From assembly GCA_005281725.1 (NCBI GenBank), contig SSBO01000012.1:14498897-14543877 (forward strand): a DNA stretch of 44,981 nucleotides. The letters run 5' to 3'. The notes under the pieces are model-generated. The model did no database searches and was not told the origin of the DNA. It worked only from the letters and a program-made list of their open reading frames with translations. The position numbers and the translations under genes are program-made. The stretch comes from Wuchereria bancrofti. Lineage: Eukaryota > Nematoda > Chromadorea > Rhabditida > Onchocercidae. This document shows positions 10,685-21,801 of the stretch, piece by piece (position 1 is the stretch's first letter; each line of letters opens with the position of its first letter).

Positions 10685-11922
10685 ATTTGGAATGATTATA
10701 TATATTTGTTATGGCTTCGCATTATTTTGACACATCGAAAGCTTTTTTTTTTTCGTAATTCTTAAGAATACTTCGCTTTTTACGGAGTAACACTTTTACA
10801 ATCATTTCAAATTTCTCTTCGGACAAAGAACCGAAGTTTGGCCTTCTGATTGCCTTTATCCATTTGATTTTCTTATTTAAGCTTCATTGCTTCAATTTTG
10901 TACTCTATTGAGAACTTTTCCTCATATTTTTTAGTTTAAAAAAGGATGTATCATTTGGATTATTTATTTTGTTAATTCATTTGACGAAACTAATCAAAAA
11001 CTGGTCTGTAAAAGGTACTTATGCACCTTAGACTAATTTCCTGGTCACATGAATTAATAAAAAAAATGGATTATTCAAATTTTTGGTTGTTTCCGGATAT
11101 TTAAGTGTTTCTAGATCCAAATTTAACTGGCTGTGATAAAAGACTGTAATGAGGAAGTAAAATGGTATTTTGGAGAAACAAAACGATTAAAAATATATTT
11201 GAACATGTTATTATATGTTTTAAATAGCAAATAGAAATCCAATAAATAATCGAAACAGGAAAAATGTTATAAATTTTTATATTGAAATAGCGAAGTGAAG
11301 AAATAACAGATGCCGCAACTGTTTTCGAAAGAAAGAAGTAATGGTTCCCATTAAGTGGTTTTTAAGAAATTCAATCACGGAATGCCATTAAAATCATCCA
11401 ATCTTTTCAATGCCATATAGAAATATGCATTTAAATTAAAGCCTTTTTTTGGGGTGTCTTACACGATACATTTCCTAAGAAAACAGGCAACTGTAAATTA
11501 GGTAATGTAAATCAAGCTTTGACAATAGAGTATTGAGCGTTTCATAATGCGCATTAGCAAGGTGTTATTGATAAAATTATAATAATTACGAAGTGCATTT
11601 TGTTGCATCATAGAGATATTTCCATTTTTAATAACATAAATCTGCCATAAGTCGGAATAAATCACAAATGAAATTTTTAAATTTATTTTTATAACGGCAG
11701 GATAATAGTAGTTTATGTGTTTTCTCGAGCATTGTTTCATTCTGGTATTACAGTTATTATTACAGCTGCGTGGTAAATTAGTAATTGGATGTTATGAAAA
11801 ACTAATAAATGGAACATGAAGTTTTCCAGTTTTTCATATCAGATTATGGTTCGACTTTTTGTACCATCATATAGTGACAGTCATTTACCCAATTTTAAGT
11901 AGCACTGTCTTCTTTTATTTAG

Positions 11923-12171
11923 GGCATCTGCGGGTTGTAAATCGGAAATATGACCAGTCAGAAATGATTTTCTTGCAACTTTCTGCTTGTATCAAAGTTA
12001 TTTCAAGCAGAAAATTATATAGTCAGTATTGGGATTGGTATGGTTTTTATCCCAAAAATTCCATCTGAATTACATATATCATCCCATCACTTAGTGATGA
12101 CAGTCATTCATCAATGTTATGATGCAGTAAAAAATGCTAGTCGAATATTATTTATAGCGAAAGCAGATTAG
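11923..12171 (+). pseudogene. Unrecognised relic exon, copy 2
   Basis: After an acceptor-like TTTATTTAG, the frame reads HLRVVNRKYDQSEMIFLQLS and is then broken by an 8-nt deletion near 11986 relative to copy 1. The remaining homology (IPKIPSELHISS, VIHQCYDAVKNASRILFIAK) runs to TAG at 12169-12171 in a different frame. The final 35 or so codons are nearly unchanged between copies. No family is recognised. Confidence 0.35.
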
Positions 12172-13679
12172 ATAAATGAATGAAGCATTTGCTAAGTTAA
12201 ATTTAGGCCTAACACACATTACATAAGGAAGAGTATCCAGTAATTGCAGATTAGTCGAATAATGGTAAAATCAGCCTGAAATGACCCAACGATGGGTATA
12301 ATTGCATAGGTAATCTGAGAGGACGAAAATCAATACGCTTAAAGATATATATCAATTGTCTTAATTTTAACATCTACAGTTAATTTAAAGCTTCTCTCAT
12401 TTGTTGCTACTAATTAACCAAATACAAAATCTTCATTTATTTTATTCTCGATTGTTAGTTAATTAAGTAATTTAATGTAAGTTTGAATAGTAGTATAAAT
12501 AATAGTTAAATAGGTTATGTAAATAATGATACTATTAGTATATTCCAATTAATCAATCAACAAATCTTTCCTGTTATAACAATTTTTTTTTTAAAAAATG
12601 TTTTGCTCATTTACATATTATTTCGCTTTTAAATCTTAGTCATATTTAATCTCCTTTTTCTTCTTTTTTTGTTATATTTATTTTCGTGAAATATATTTTA
12701 GCGATTAAGTGACTTGTGAATTTTTACATTTGTTTGTTTACTTCTTAACTTTAACAAAGTGGACGAACAACTGCTCTAATCAATTATAAACGTTGTAGAA
12801 AATAGGTTACATAGTTTTAAAAGAAGAAAATTTAATGGCATTTATAATTTGCACCATAAAACAGAAGAAAAAAAACTTTATTTGGTTTAAAACAAATTAG
12901 AAAAATTAGTTAATTCTTCTTTTCAATTGACTCAAACATACATAAATTCTGATTCCGGAGCAAGTGAGTTCTGATTCCCAAATCAACTTATCCTGATACA
13001 TTTTTCATTCTACGCCATTTATCTGTTCTGAAATCAAAATTTCCTCGAGTTATCTCGAAATATCATTCATCCGGTGATTTTCCAATATCCAGCTACATTT
13101 TTCGAAATAATTATTTGCACTTTGACTTAAACGCATGTTAAAAAGACAATTTCATTTGTTCCAGTTGATGGATACTTTGAAATTTCTGAATTCGAAAAAT
13201 ATTATTTTTGTTTTTCATTATAAATAGCTTATTGAAATTTCTTTTTCCAGAAATTTTAATTAACTATCGCAATAACATATTTTAATCGAAGTGCAAAGTT
13301 TTAGTCTCTGCTTGATTGATTTCATTTCACTTTCTCTTTAGTTTCTTTTTAGTTTACAAAATTCTAATATAATCAATGACTTTAATGTCTTTATCAATAT
13401 TTGCTAGAATTATTAAAATACTGATAGTTAAAACAGTAATGCATCTTCCCTTCCTCAGTTATAAACCATTCTCATTTCTCTTTACCAGCTTTACCTGTAT
13501 TACTCAAAAGTGCATCAGTGGTTATATGCCTTCAAGTAACTGTCCAGAAAGCAAATTTGTCATGTATGCATCGGTATAAATAAAAGAATTAGTTATGCAT
13601 TATACATGCATATCAATTTCTACTCTTAATTTGGTCTTAAGAGTTCGATAAATGCACAGTATGCTGCAAGGATGATGAA

Positions 13680-13685
13680 TTTATT
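13680..13685 (-). terminator. Possible mos poly(A) signal
   Basis: AATAAA on the minus strand about 138 nt after the mos stop codon. The same hexamer is present in copy B at 34083-34088. Confidence 0.35.
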
Positions 13686-13822
13686 TATCTGTAATTAAGA
13701 TATTAAAATGACAAATGTATGATACCCTGGTGCACTGCTATATAATATTTACACTATTAAAATTATAAATTAGAAGGAAAAGAAATAAATACAATTGTCA
13801 TTTCAATCACAATGATTAATAA

Positions 13823-16800
13823 TTAAAATTCTGATATCTGCATAATATGTATAAATGATTCCTTGTTAATCATGGAATTTCTCATGAAAGAAATAATTTT
13901 TCTTTCGGAGTCAATGAATTGTTTGATGATTTGTTGGACTGTAATAGCACGCGGACGTTTTGTTAATTCATCCGACCAGCAATTTTCGAGTAGCGTAACT
14001 AAGGCTCTACCATGTTTACCTGAAATTATTTTTGATGAAAAAACAAAAAATTGTGTTCATCTGAAATTAGTTTCGATGAAAAAAAGATGAGAATTGGAGA
14101 AAGAAGGATTAAATATCTTAGTTTCACGTAAATCACATATTTGTTCCATTAAAATTTTAAAATCAACAAACCTTTCGGTATATTCAGCTGTTCAATTTTA
14201 GGTCTTAATTTGTGTACGACAACATTGTAGATGAAAATATGTGGATGCAAGGAGTTATATACGCTTTCCCGTGTCAGAAGTTCCCATAGAAGTAATGAAA
14301 AAGAATAGATATCAGCTCTATCCGTGATTTTTTGACCCTAAAAAAAAATTCAATCATCGGAAATAGAAACGCAACACTTCGAAATTCTTTTATAGTTTCT
14401 GGAATTGATTTATGAATCTAAACATACTTAAACCTAAATATGCTAAACTAAAACTACTAAACAATTTGAAAAAATGTAGTTTTAATGATTTTAAAATGTA
14501 ACAAGTGAATGAAATGATTTTAGGGATTTAAACTAAAATGTATTTGAAAAAAGAAAATTGACGTCTGCAATTCTCGCTATATATTATTTCTAAGAGTAGC
14601 TAGGTAATCAGGAACATTTGATAAACAACAGAGAATTTTTAAATCTAATTCTAAAGCTTAACTTTTTGTTGTAACTAAAGCATTAACCAAATGAATTAAT
14701 CATTTGGAAGACACTAAATTGAAATAAATTAATTACTTTCTTCACAAAAGCCTTTCCTTTTTTTCTTAGTGATAATTTTATGAACTGAAAATATTAACAG
14801 AATAAGCTATGAAACCTTTAGTAATTCTGGTGCCTTATAAGCAACGGTACCAAATCCTGCATTTACTGTTGCATCATCAACAACTAATAAGCCATTTTGC
14901 GAAGTTGTTGCAGTTTTTGAGCAACCAAAATCTGATAATTTACACGTTTTTCCATTTACGTGTACAATAATATTAGCTGCTTTAATATCCAAATGTAATA
15001 ACAAATGATTGTGACAATGCACTAAGCCACTTATCACCTCAAAATAATTAATGAGTAATTTAGCAATTGTTTGATTTCAAAAGCATGTCTATCATCTATT
15101 GTATTCAAAATTTGAATTATTTAATTTTAATAATTAACTTGTGAATTAGAATATTCGAGAAAAAAATTTGAAATGCAAACGTTTTCTTGCTTCCTATCAA
15201 TGACATTTGAAGTTTATAATGACTACATTGAATAACCAATTCTGTTCTGCGACTTTTTTTCTAACTTTGATACGTTTGATTAAAAAACTTTTTTGATTTC
15301 TTGACACAACTGAACAAAGAATAAAGTCAGAAATTTATGATTAAATTTAAAATTGTTAAAAGTAATGAAAAGAGAAAAAAAGGACTAAAAATGTATGAAT
15401 GCATGTTTACCTGAAAAGCAAGCTCTAGACGATGCAAGAAGGTAACATTCCACTTGTCATCACCAATCAATTGCTGCAAGTTTTTCCCTTCAATAAATTC
15501 TGTTACAACCTGTAATTTTATTTTAATCAAAAAAAAGATGAATTTTATGCATACTGTTCATTTAAATATTCTGTTACTATTATTTCTTGGGAATATGTGT
15601 TCGGAGTAGCGATATTCACCAATAATGATGAATTCTGTGATAATATTATATTACAGAGAAATACCATGAAGTAAATGCCAGATGACGTTAATGCAGCAGG
15701 AAAACCTGTAAACAAGTATCGGATGAAGTGAATGCAACCGCCTGAACAACGTATGGTGATGGCGGTAATCGGAAAGCGTTCAGTTCTGAGCAAAACGAAT
15801 AAAAATCAGAAGATAACGAATGTCGACAGTGATGTAATTGCTTAATGGCTACATCACGATTGTTGTACACATATCGAAATACGGTCCCAAAGCCGCCCTC
15901 ACCTGAAATTAGCCTAAAACTGAATGATACTTCAAAATTTATCAATAAGTATGAACTCCAATTTTATATTAATTTCCTTCGATGATAAAATTGCAGTGTT
16001 TAGCACGAAGACAAACTTAATTACTGAAACTTTAAAAAAAGCCAAGAGAACAATATTCATCATTATTTTGCTTATTTATATTTATGTTAAGTTACTCAAA
16101 ATGCTGCAAATTAAGATTAGAATAAATTAACCAATTTAACAACTGGTCATATCCAAATAAAAAAAGTCATATATCCCTTGGATCATTTGTCGTATCACCA
16201 AAACATATATATATCGTTGCATCTATTGGAATAAACGATCATTATAACCTTAGTAAAATTTTTGAGAAAATTAGGATTAACAATAATAAACCAATTCGAT
16301 AATTGTTTTTGTCGTTAGTTGAAGTTGTCGTTTCATTTGTAACAATTACCTTCGTTTTATTCTTCCTGTCAATTTCCGTAAATTTAATAATTTTTTCTCT
16401 CCTTCCAAAATTTTTATAATTTAGTTACCTATTCATTATTAACAATCTTATTGCAAATGATATATCTATCATAAGTAAGATGACATTTGTGTATATCACA
16501 GATCATTTTGTAAATTACTGCACAGAGAACGAACAGTAATTAGGCCAATTTCAAGATGATACTATAAACAACAACACATTAAATTTTATCGTTTAAATAC
16601 GATTTTAGTCACAACTAACTGATAAAGTTGTTTTCTTTCCGAAAATACTCGCATCAAACGTAATGGGCTTAAAATTAAGGCACCACATCGACCACTTAGC
16701 TTCATCTTTGTTGATTGCTCCTTTAAAAAAAAAGAAATAAAACAGAAAAATCAGAAATTATTTGCATATTTTTCACTTATGACGTATCTTTTGCAAATTT

Positions 16801-17534
16801 TGCAAATAAATTTCAATTTAAATAAATGACCTAATGCGTAAAATATAGCGATTAACTTATTGAAACGACACAAAAATATTTTTTTATCACATAGTATTCG
16901 ATAATTAATTTTTTCCTTTCTTTCTGTTGCTAAAGACAACATGAGATTTGGAGTGAATGTAACAAGAATAATCAAATTTACCAGTAAGTCGTGTTGATTA
17001 ATAATTCACTTAAATATATTCGTTAGTTAAAATTCAAGTGAGAAATAATAACTTGAAATCTCTCAAAATACAATAATTCAAAACTACTAAATTTCCGAAT
17101 ATAGTAAAATCAATCTAGAGATGAAATAATTTCAAATGATGGAGAGAGAGAGAGAAAAAAAAAAGTACATCCATAAAGTAATTTGTTTATAAAGGAATTA
17201 CCAGAAGTGTATTGTCTACTGGATATATCATTGTCTTTTCTATATGCTTTGCGGGATAACATGCTGTTCTTCCAATTGGCGATTCTGAATCTTAATTTAA
17301 TTATAATACTTGGTGAAATTAAAGATTTAAAATTTTTTGATTTTAATAATTTAAGTTAGCATAATTAAAAAGTTGATTATGAGAGCATTTTAACACGATG
17401 CAAACTTGCTTTCACAAAAGAATGTGACAGTTTATTTTGCTTTACTTACCGTCATCATTTCGTAATTTTATCAAGCGATTGAAATGTGAGCGACACAGCG
17501 TTTCACCCCACGTCTTTATTCGCGTTTTTCGCAT
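13823..17534 (-). CDS. mos: Mos-family serine/threonine kinase, 6 exons, 321 aa (copy A)
   Basis: Mos is a germline MAPKKK that phosphorylates MEK to activate ERK in maturing oocytes and holds meiotic arrest. Exons in transcript order: 17450-17534, 15706-15902, 15411-15509, 14816-15037, 14172-14337 and 13823-14019 (966 nt, phases consistent). Catalytic landmarks: glycine loop GEGGFGTV (29-36), VAIK lysine K49, helix-C Glu in SELN (E68), catalytic loop HLDIKAAN (D144, K146, N149), DFGC (D163), APELLK (196-201), DIYSFS (D210), CW and RP of subdomain XI (W271, R278). Diagnostic for Mos rather than kinases in general: HLD in place of HRD, SDFGCS, VAIKQ with SELNAFRL, ADIYSF, and NVVVHKLRPKI. Human Mos is 346 aa. 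The N-terminus is short. ATG 17532-17534 has an in-frame TAG just 5' and ends at a consensus GTAAGT donor. Exon 1 is less certain than the rest because intron 1 is about 1.5 kb. The exon 4 acceptor is a non-consensus TTTTGAG. Confidence 0.92.
15578..15634 (-). other. mos: Possible 19-codon cassette exon inside mos
   Basis: Within the 15510-15705 intron, CAG precedes 15634 and a GTAACA donor follows 15578. The 57-nt segment between is open and phase 0 on both sides (NSSLLVNIATPNTYSQEII). Inclusion would add 19 residues in the beta4-beta5 loop and split the 196-nt intron into 71 and 68 nt. Vertebrate Mos also has a long loop here. Without it, TCLQVVTEF already forms a normal beta5 strand. Confidence 0.35.
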
Positions 17535-17540
17535 TTCTCG

Positions 17541-17550
17541 CTATAATTTT
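17541..17550 (-). promoter_or_regulatory. Acceptor-like site 5' of mos ATG
   Basis: On the minus strand AAAATTATAG ends 6 nt before the proposed mos ATG. It could be a spliced-leader acceptor or the acceptor of an upstream non-coding exon. The equivalent in copy B is at 37944-37953. Confidence 0.3.
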
Positions 17551-17773
17551 TTGTTTCATTGCAATAACGAAGTGTTCGCCCTCTTTTGCATATGTCAAAT
17601 TTTGCATATATGGTTGAAATTATCAGTCATAACGACAAACAGAAATGATAATATCATCCATATTCACTGACTAAACTATTAAATCAACTCTCTGACAAGT
17701 ATAATCGACCATTTTTGATATCAAATTATAAATAACACTTCATATGTGCATTTTATCATCTGATATAGGAATG

Positions 17774-17804
17774 TCATCGTTCGATTTCTCGATAACATTC
17801 CGGA
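17774..17804. repeat. 31-bp direct repeat, first unit
   Basis: 28 of 31 bases match the unit at 17907-17937. The shared core is TCGATAACATTCCGGA. It lies about 240 bp 5' of the mos start codon on the mos-upstream side. In copy B the unit is at 38177-38207. Confidence 0.75.
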
Positions 17805-17906
17805 ATTTCCCTGATAATGGAATTGATCTAAACGATGAGTTTATCCCCAAATTAGATCAAAGAGATTTCAAGATACTAATTAAAGTCCACTGAAAAGTGC
17901 TCTATA

Positions 17907-17937
17907 TCATCATTCGACTTTTCGATAACATTCCGGA
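17907..17937. repeat. 31-bp direct repeat, second unit
   Basis: Second unit, 133 bp from the first, in the same orientation. It contains TTCCGGAA, a short palindrome, at its right end. In copy B it is at 38310-38340. Confidence 0.75.
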
Positions 17938-20900
17938 ACGAACCTAGTATGATGAATGTTGCCGACCTAACCAACTGCTATCAAATATCTTTAAGTATGA
18001 CATGAAGAATCATATATTTACTATATTTCATTCATTTTCACGAAATTCCGTCTAAGCTCTTATGCATGTTAAAATAGTAAAATCACGTGAAAACAGTTCA
18101 AAGAAGTCAAGAAAATGTAATGTGTCATAATACGGCAAACTTCATCATTTTGATATCGTAGTCAGTGTAGAAATTTTATTTACTAGTAGTAATCAAATAC
18201 TAAAATACTACTCGAAATGAATGAATTCAATTGAAAATTTTCAAATATATAACAAAAATTTCAAGATACATTCATTATAATTATGATTAAGTATACGTAA
18301 AATTAGTTGACGGTTGAAATGTCGAAACATAAAATGAATGATATTATTTTAAAAAAAAAGAAAAAAAAACGAATATTTAATAGCATTCTTTAGTGTGATG
18401 AAAGTACATACTAGTAGTAGTGATATGATATAAAACAATTTCTGATGGAAAAGGTGGAAGATGTAGAATGAAATTTAAGTTTGTTTAAAGGAATTAATTT
18501 TCAACGACGACAAATAAAACGTTTCATAAATTAAAAGAAAAAACATATTGAAAAAGAAAAATTCATTTAACATTTTATTTCTTTTTATTTTCAATTATTT
18601 TTATGCATTCATATGTTATAATAATATATGAATTAATACTTGTACCACAGAGAAAATCAAAATTACGAATAAAATTAAAAAATGGAATTAACAAAATTCA
18701 TCTTTTACAATTATTTTATCCATTTCTATTGCTATTGCAACACTTTTGCAAGTAAAGAATATAAGTGAAGAAAATTAAATTAAATAAATTAAGTCAAATA
18801 AGATAAAAATCAAAGGGATGCAAGTTAACATGGATAAAGTGTTCCAATTAAGACAAATCAAAGTCATCGAACACATCAAAATAAATCTTAATAAGTATTG
18901 ATAAATCACATACAAATAAGATCAATCAAGTAGATTAGAATAAATCAACATAATAGGATAATGATCTAGTAGAACGAATTGTAAAAAGGTTTAGATGTAC
19001 TTTTTTTTGTTTGTATATTTATTTGTTCTCGTGCTTATTTGTTTGTTTTGTTTATGAAAGCACTTAAAAGAGCAAAATGGAATGAGCATTTCACTTTTCC
19101 TGATCCTACCATATTATTCTTTTGTTTATAAAATTTATCATTTGATCAATTCATTTCCTTGCGCAATTAAAAAGGCAGAAACTGGGTTACTAGATAAACA
19201 ATATTTCTTTTACAAAAGCAAAAAACAGTATAAGGCAAATATCTTATAAAATATATTTATTGACGAAGCTGTGTATTTATGAAAGCAATATGATGAATGT
19301 TTTCTTTTTATCATTGAATCATTTTTTTTTCGGTTCAATAGAAAAACAACTTCTGTTTTTCATTGTATGCAAGCATCTTTCAACTATGTAACAAAAATCA
19401 AAAATGATTTTTTAATTTATTGCAATATTTCCAATTACAGTTGTAGATAAACAGTATCGGCCGGACAAGTTAAATTAATTTCTTTTTTTTTCAACTTTTG
19501 CTTCAAATTTTTGTAACACACATACTGTTTTCATTTACAGCTAACAATTAATTATGTTTATCTTTCATTGATTCTAATAAATAAAGCCAAATGAAAACAT
19601 CTGTAAATTTCATGACTCAATATTTCTTAAAAAGTCTCAAAATTTCAGCACACTCTGCTGAATAGGTTTATCATTGCGTTATCAATTATCATTTCCTTAA
19701 TCTTAGATATGGAGTTGTTCACGTCCGATTATATTACATTTATTGCGCAAATTGCATTCCTTTACTTTACTCTTTTTTTTGTTCTTTACTACAATATCAT
19801 TAATATTTATTTTGTTTCTGCTATGTTTACGCTATATTTTATATTTATTACCACTATTAAACTTATTTATGTAGATATTATATTATTGTTAATAGGATTA
19901 CCACAATGCAACATAATATATTACACTAAATTAGTATTAAATTATATTACATTATACAATTATTATATTATACTATATATTATTATTACATTATATTATT
20001 ATATCATATTATAGTATGTTGTATAAAATATTTTATATTACAATATATATCGTATATTACACTAATTATAATACACGAAGCTAATCTTTCTGTTAATTTA
20101 AATTGAAAAATAAACTGATTATCATGAAACTGTTAAACCAAGACATGCATCCGGATTTACAATACATACACATACGGTTCAAACAACCGACTAAGAAGAA
20201 GACGTAAATATTACAAATCAATCTGCTTTCACCTGCTCTCTTCCTAATCTTTCCTCCTATTCTCATTCCACCCATTTTCATTACCTCACTCTTCTTTCCA
20301 TTTTTATTACTTCACCATTTTCTTCATTAAGCATGCAACGATACGGAAAGCAAAAAACGAATGATACAAGCACTATTATTTGTTTGTTCATAAAGGGAAA
20401 TTATCGCTTCAGTTAAAAAACAAAAAGGACGTTGATGGAAATGAAGCAGAAGTGTAGTCAGACAGTACGTTTCAAATTGTTTCCATGCACTTTCTCATTT
20501 CAGTAGTGCTATTTTTCAATGTAAGTTTCACATTCTCTTCTCCTTTTCATCTCTTTGACAAAACTTTTATAATCATATACTGATTATTATAATTATCATT
20601 CTTACTAATTATTACTAAATGCAAGTAGAACCATTTCACATCAATAGCCATTGGACATTAGTGGTTTATAAGTATAATTGGTTATTTATGATTAAATAAC
20701 TTTTTTATATAGTTCTTTCTTTTTCTATCAATGTTATAATTGAATGGAAATGATAGTTATAGAAATAGCATTGTTGTATTGTTTGCATCCGTTTAATTGT
20801 TGATTCATAATTCATTCCATTTTTACTAAATCTTTCTAATTCATATGCCACTTTTTATCACTTGGCTGTCAGAATAGGATGGCAAGCAGAAAATTGTTGC

Positions 20901-20953
20901 ATATTATAAGCACTATTTGTTCTTGCTATTATCATAATAATAATTATTACTGC

Positions 20954-20976
20954 TATTATTATTATTATTATTATTA
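20954..20976. repeat. (ATT)n microsatellite
   Basis: About seven to eight ATT triplets within a longer stretch rich in ATT, ATC and ACT triplets that continues to about 21080. The low-complexity minus-strand frame here is a repeat artefact. In copy B it starts at 41398. Confidence 0.9.
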
Positions 20977-21537
20977 CTATATTACTATTACTATTATAAT
21001 CATCATCACCATCATAATGTTCACCATCATCATTAGTTGCTGTTATTAATACTAATATTGTTACAAATATTATTGTTATTATCATCTTCTTTACTTTCCT
21101 TACCATTCGTCTTTTCCCTCGCATCACCAATTATCTCATTAACGATTAAATGATAAAAGTGTTTAAATGAATTAAATGAACAAAATAAAAGTTTAAGTTA
21201 AATTTTTTCCAAGTGATGTAAAATGTAAATTAATTAAATGTATTAATTAATTGAGAAAAAAATGTAGTTTAAAAAAAAATGCAAAACAAAATTTTCTTTG
21301 CGATCTTTTCTATCTGTCAGTGAACAAAACGAGAAGGTAACATTAGTTAGAATTTGTCCAACATAAATGAAAATCAGAAAGCGTTGTATATAGTGCGAAC
21401 TGTTGACTTTAACGTTTTTGAATAAATAATGGAAGCAACAAATATCGCTTTTTCTGATCTCCAGCTGCTGCAAAGAAGTATTTTTTAAAAAAACGAAACA
21501 TGAAGGATTTTTTTTGCTAAAACTCAAGAATCAATAT

Positions 21538-21801
21538 TTAAATCAAATGAGAATAAAAAGTATTTATAAGAATAAAAAGATTATTTGCATCCTTTGCAAC
21601 TAAAAATGACTTAAAATTTTGAATTTTTAAAAATTCTAACTTCAATTTTTGAAATTCAAATGGAGTGCTTCGTTCATTTTTATCTTCGTTTTTTCTCACA
21701 ACTAAATAAATAACATTCGAGTGACTACCAATTTCTAGGATTTGGTCATTTGATTGTGTGAATGTAAATGCACTTTGTTTCATTTCACTTAACGATTGCA
21801 T
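21538..21801 (-). CDS. Hypothetical 87-codon frame, unrecognised
   Basis: ATG-initiated with mixed charged and polar residues (QSNDQILEIGSHSNVIYLVV, RKNEDKNERSTPFEFQKLKL) and no simple repeat. No family is recognised, and an 87-codon frame is near what chance can give over 45 kb. The identical frame in copy B at 41982-42245 adds no independent support because the blocks are identical. Confidence 0.18.
   Translation of the reverse strand: MQSLSEMKQSAFTFTQSNDQILEIGSHSNVIYLVVRKNEDKNERSTPFEFQKLKLEFLKIQNFKSFLVAKDANNLFILINTFYSHLI

Larger units (their letters stand above)
10685..13822. other. tsn-mos convergent spacer
   Basis: AT-rich DNA between two stop codons. It should contain both 3' UTRs. 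AATAAA occurs on the + strand at 11056-11061 and 11241-11246 as possible but distant tsn poly(A) signals. The relic segment at 11923-12171 is listed separately. No other gene is seen. Confidence 0.6.
8878..14200. repeat. Older tandem duplication unit, copy 2
   Basis: Counterpart of 6-5365. This copy retains functional translin, and its homology continues without a gap into the complete mos gene. Only the left ends (6 and 8878) can be a true duplication breakpoint, because the right end of copy 1 coincides with an N. Confidence 0.88.

Noticed and set aside
13863..14090. 75-codon + frame (also 5028-5255 and 34266-34493)
   Set aside because: Antisense to the last mos exon; the real coding frame is on the minus strand.
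15545..15793. 82-codon minus frame overlapping mos exon 2
   Set aside because: Out of frame with the kinase in exon 2; only its 3' part within the intron is of interest and is discussed as a possible cassette.
17437..17670. 77-codon + frame
   Set aside because: Antisense shadow of the proposed mos exon 1 and its flank; no protein family resemblance.
19709..20014. 101-codon hydrophobic + frame (138 codons in copy B)
   Set aside because: Ile/Tyr/Leu run produced by a TTA/ATT-rich tract; its length changes with the 41-bp repeat indel.
20858..21130. 90-codon minus frame
   Set aside because: Encoded by the ATT/ATC triplet repeat (poly-Ile, Asp/Asn runs).
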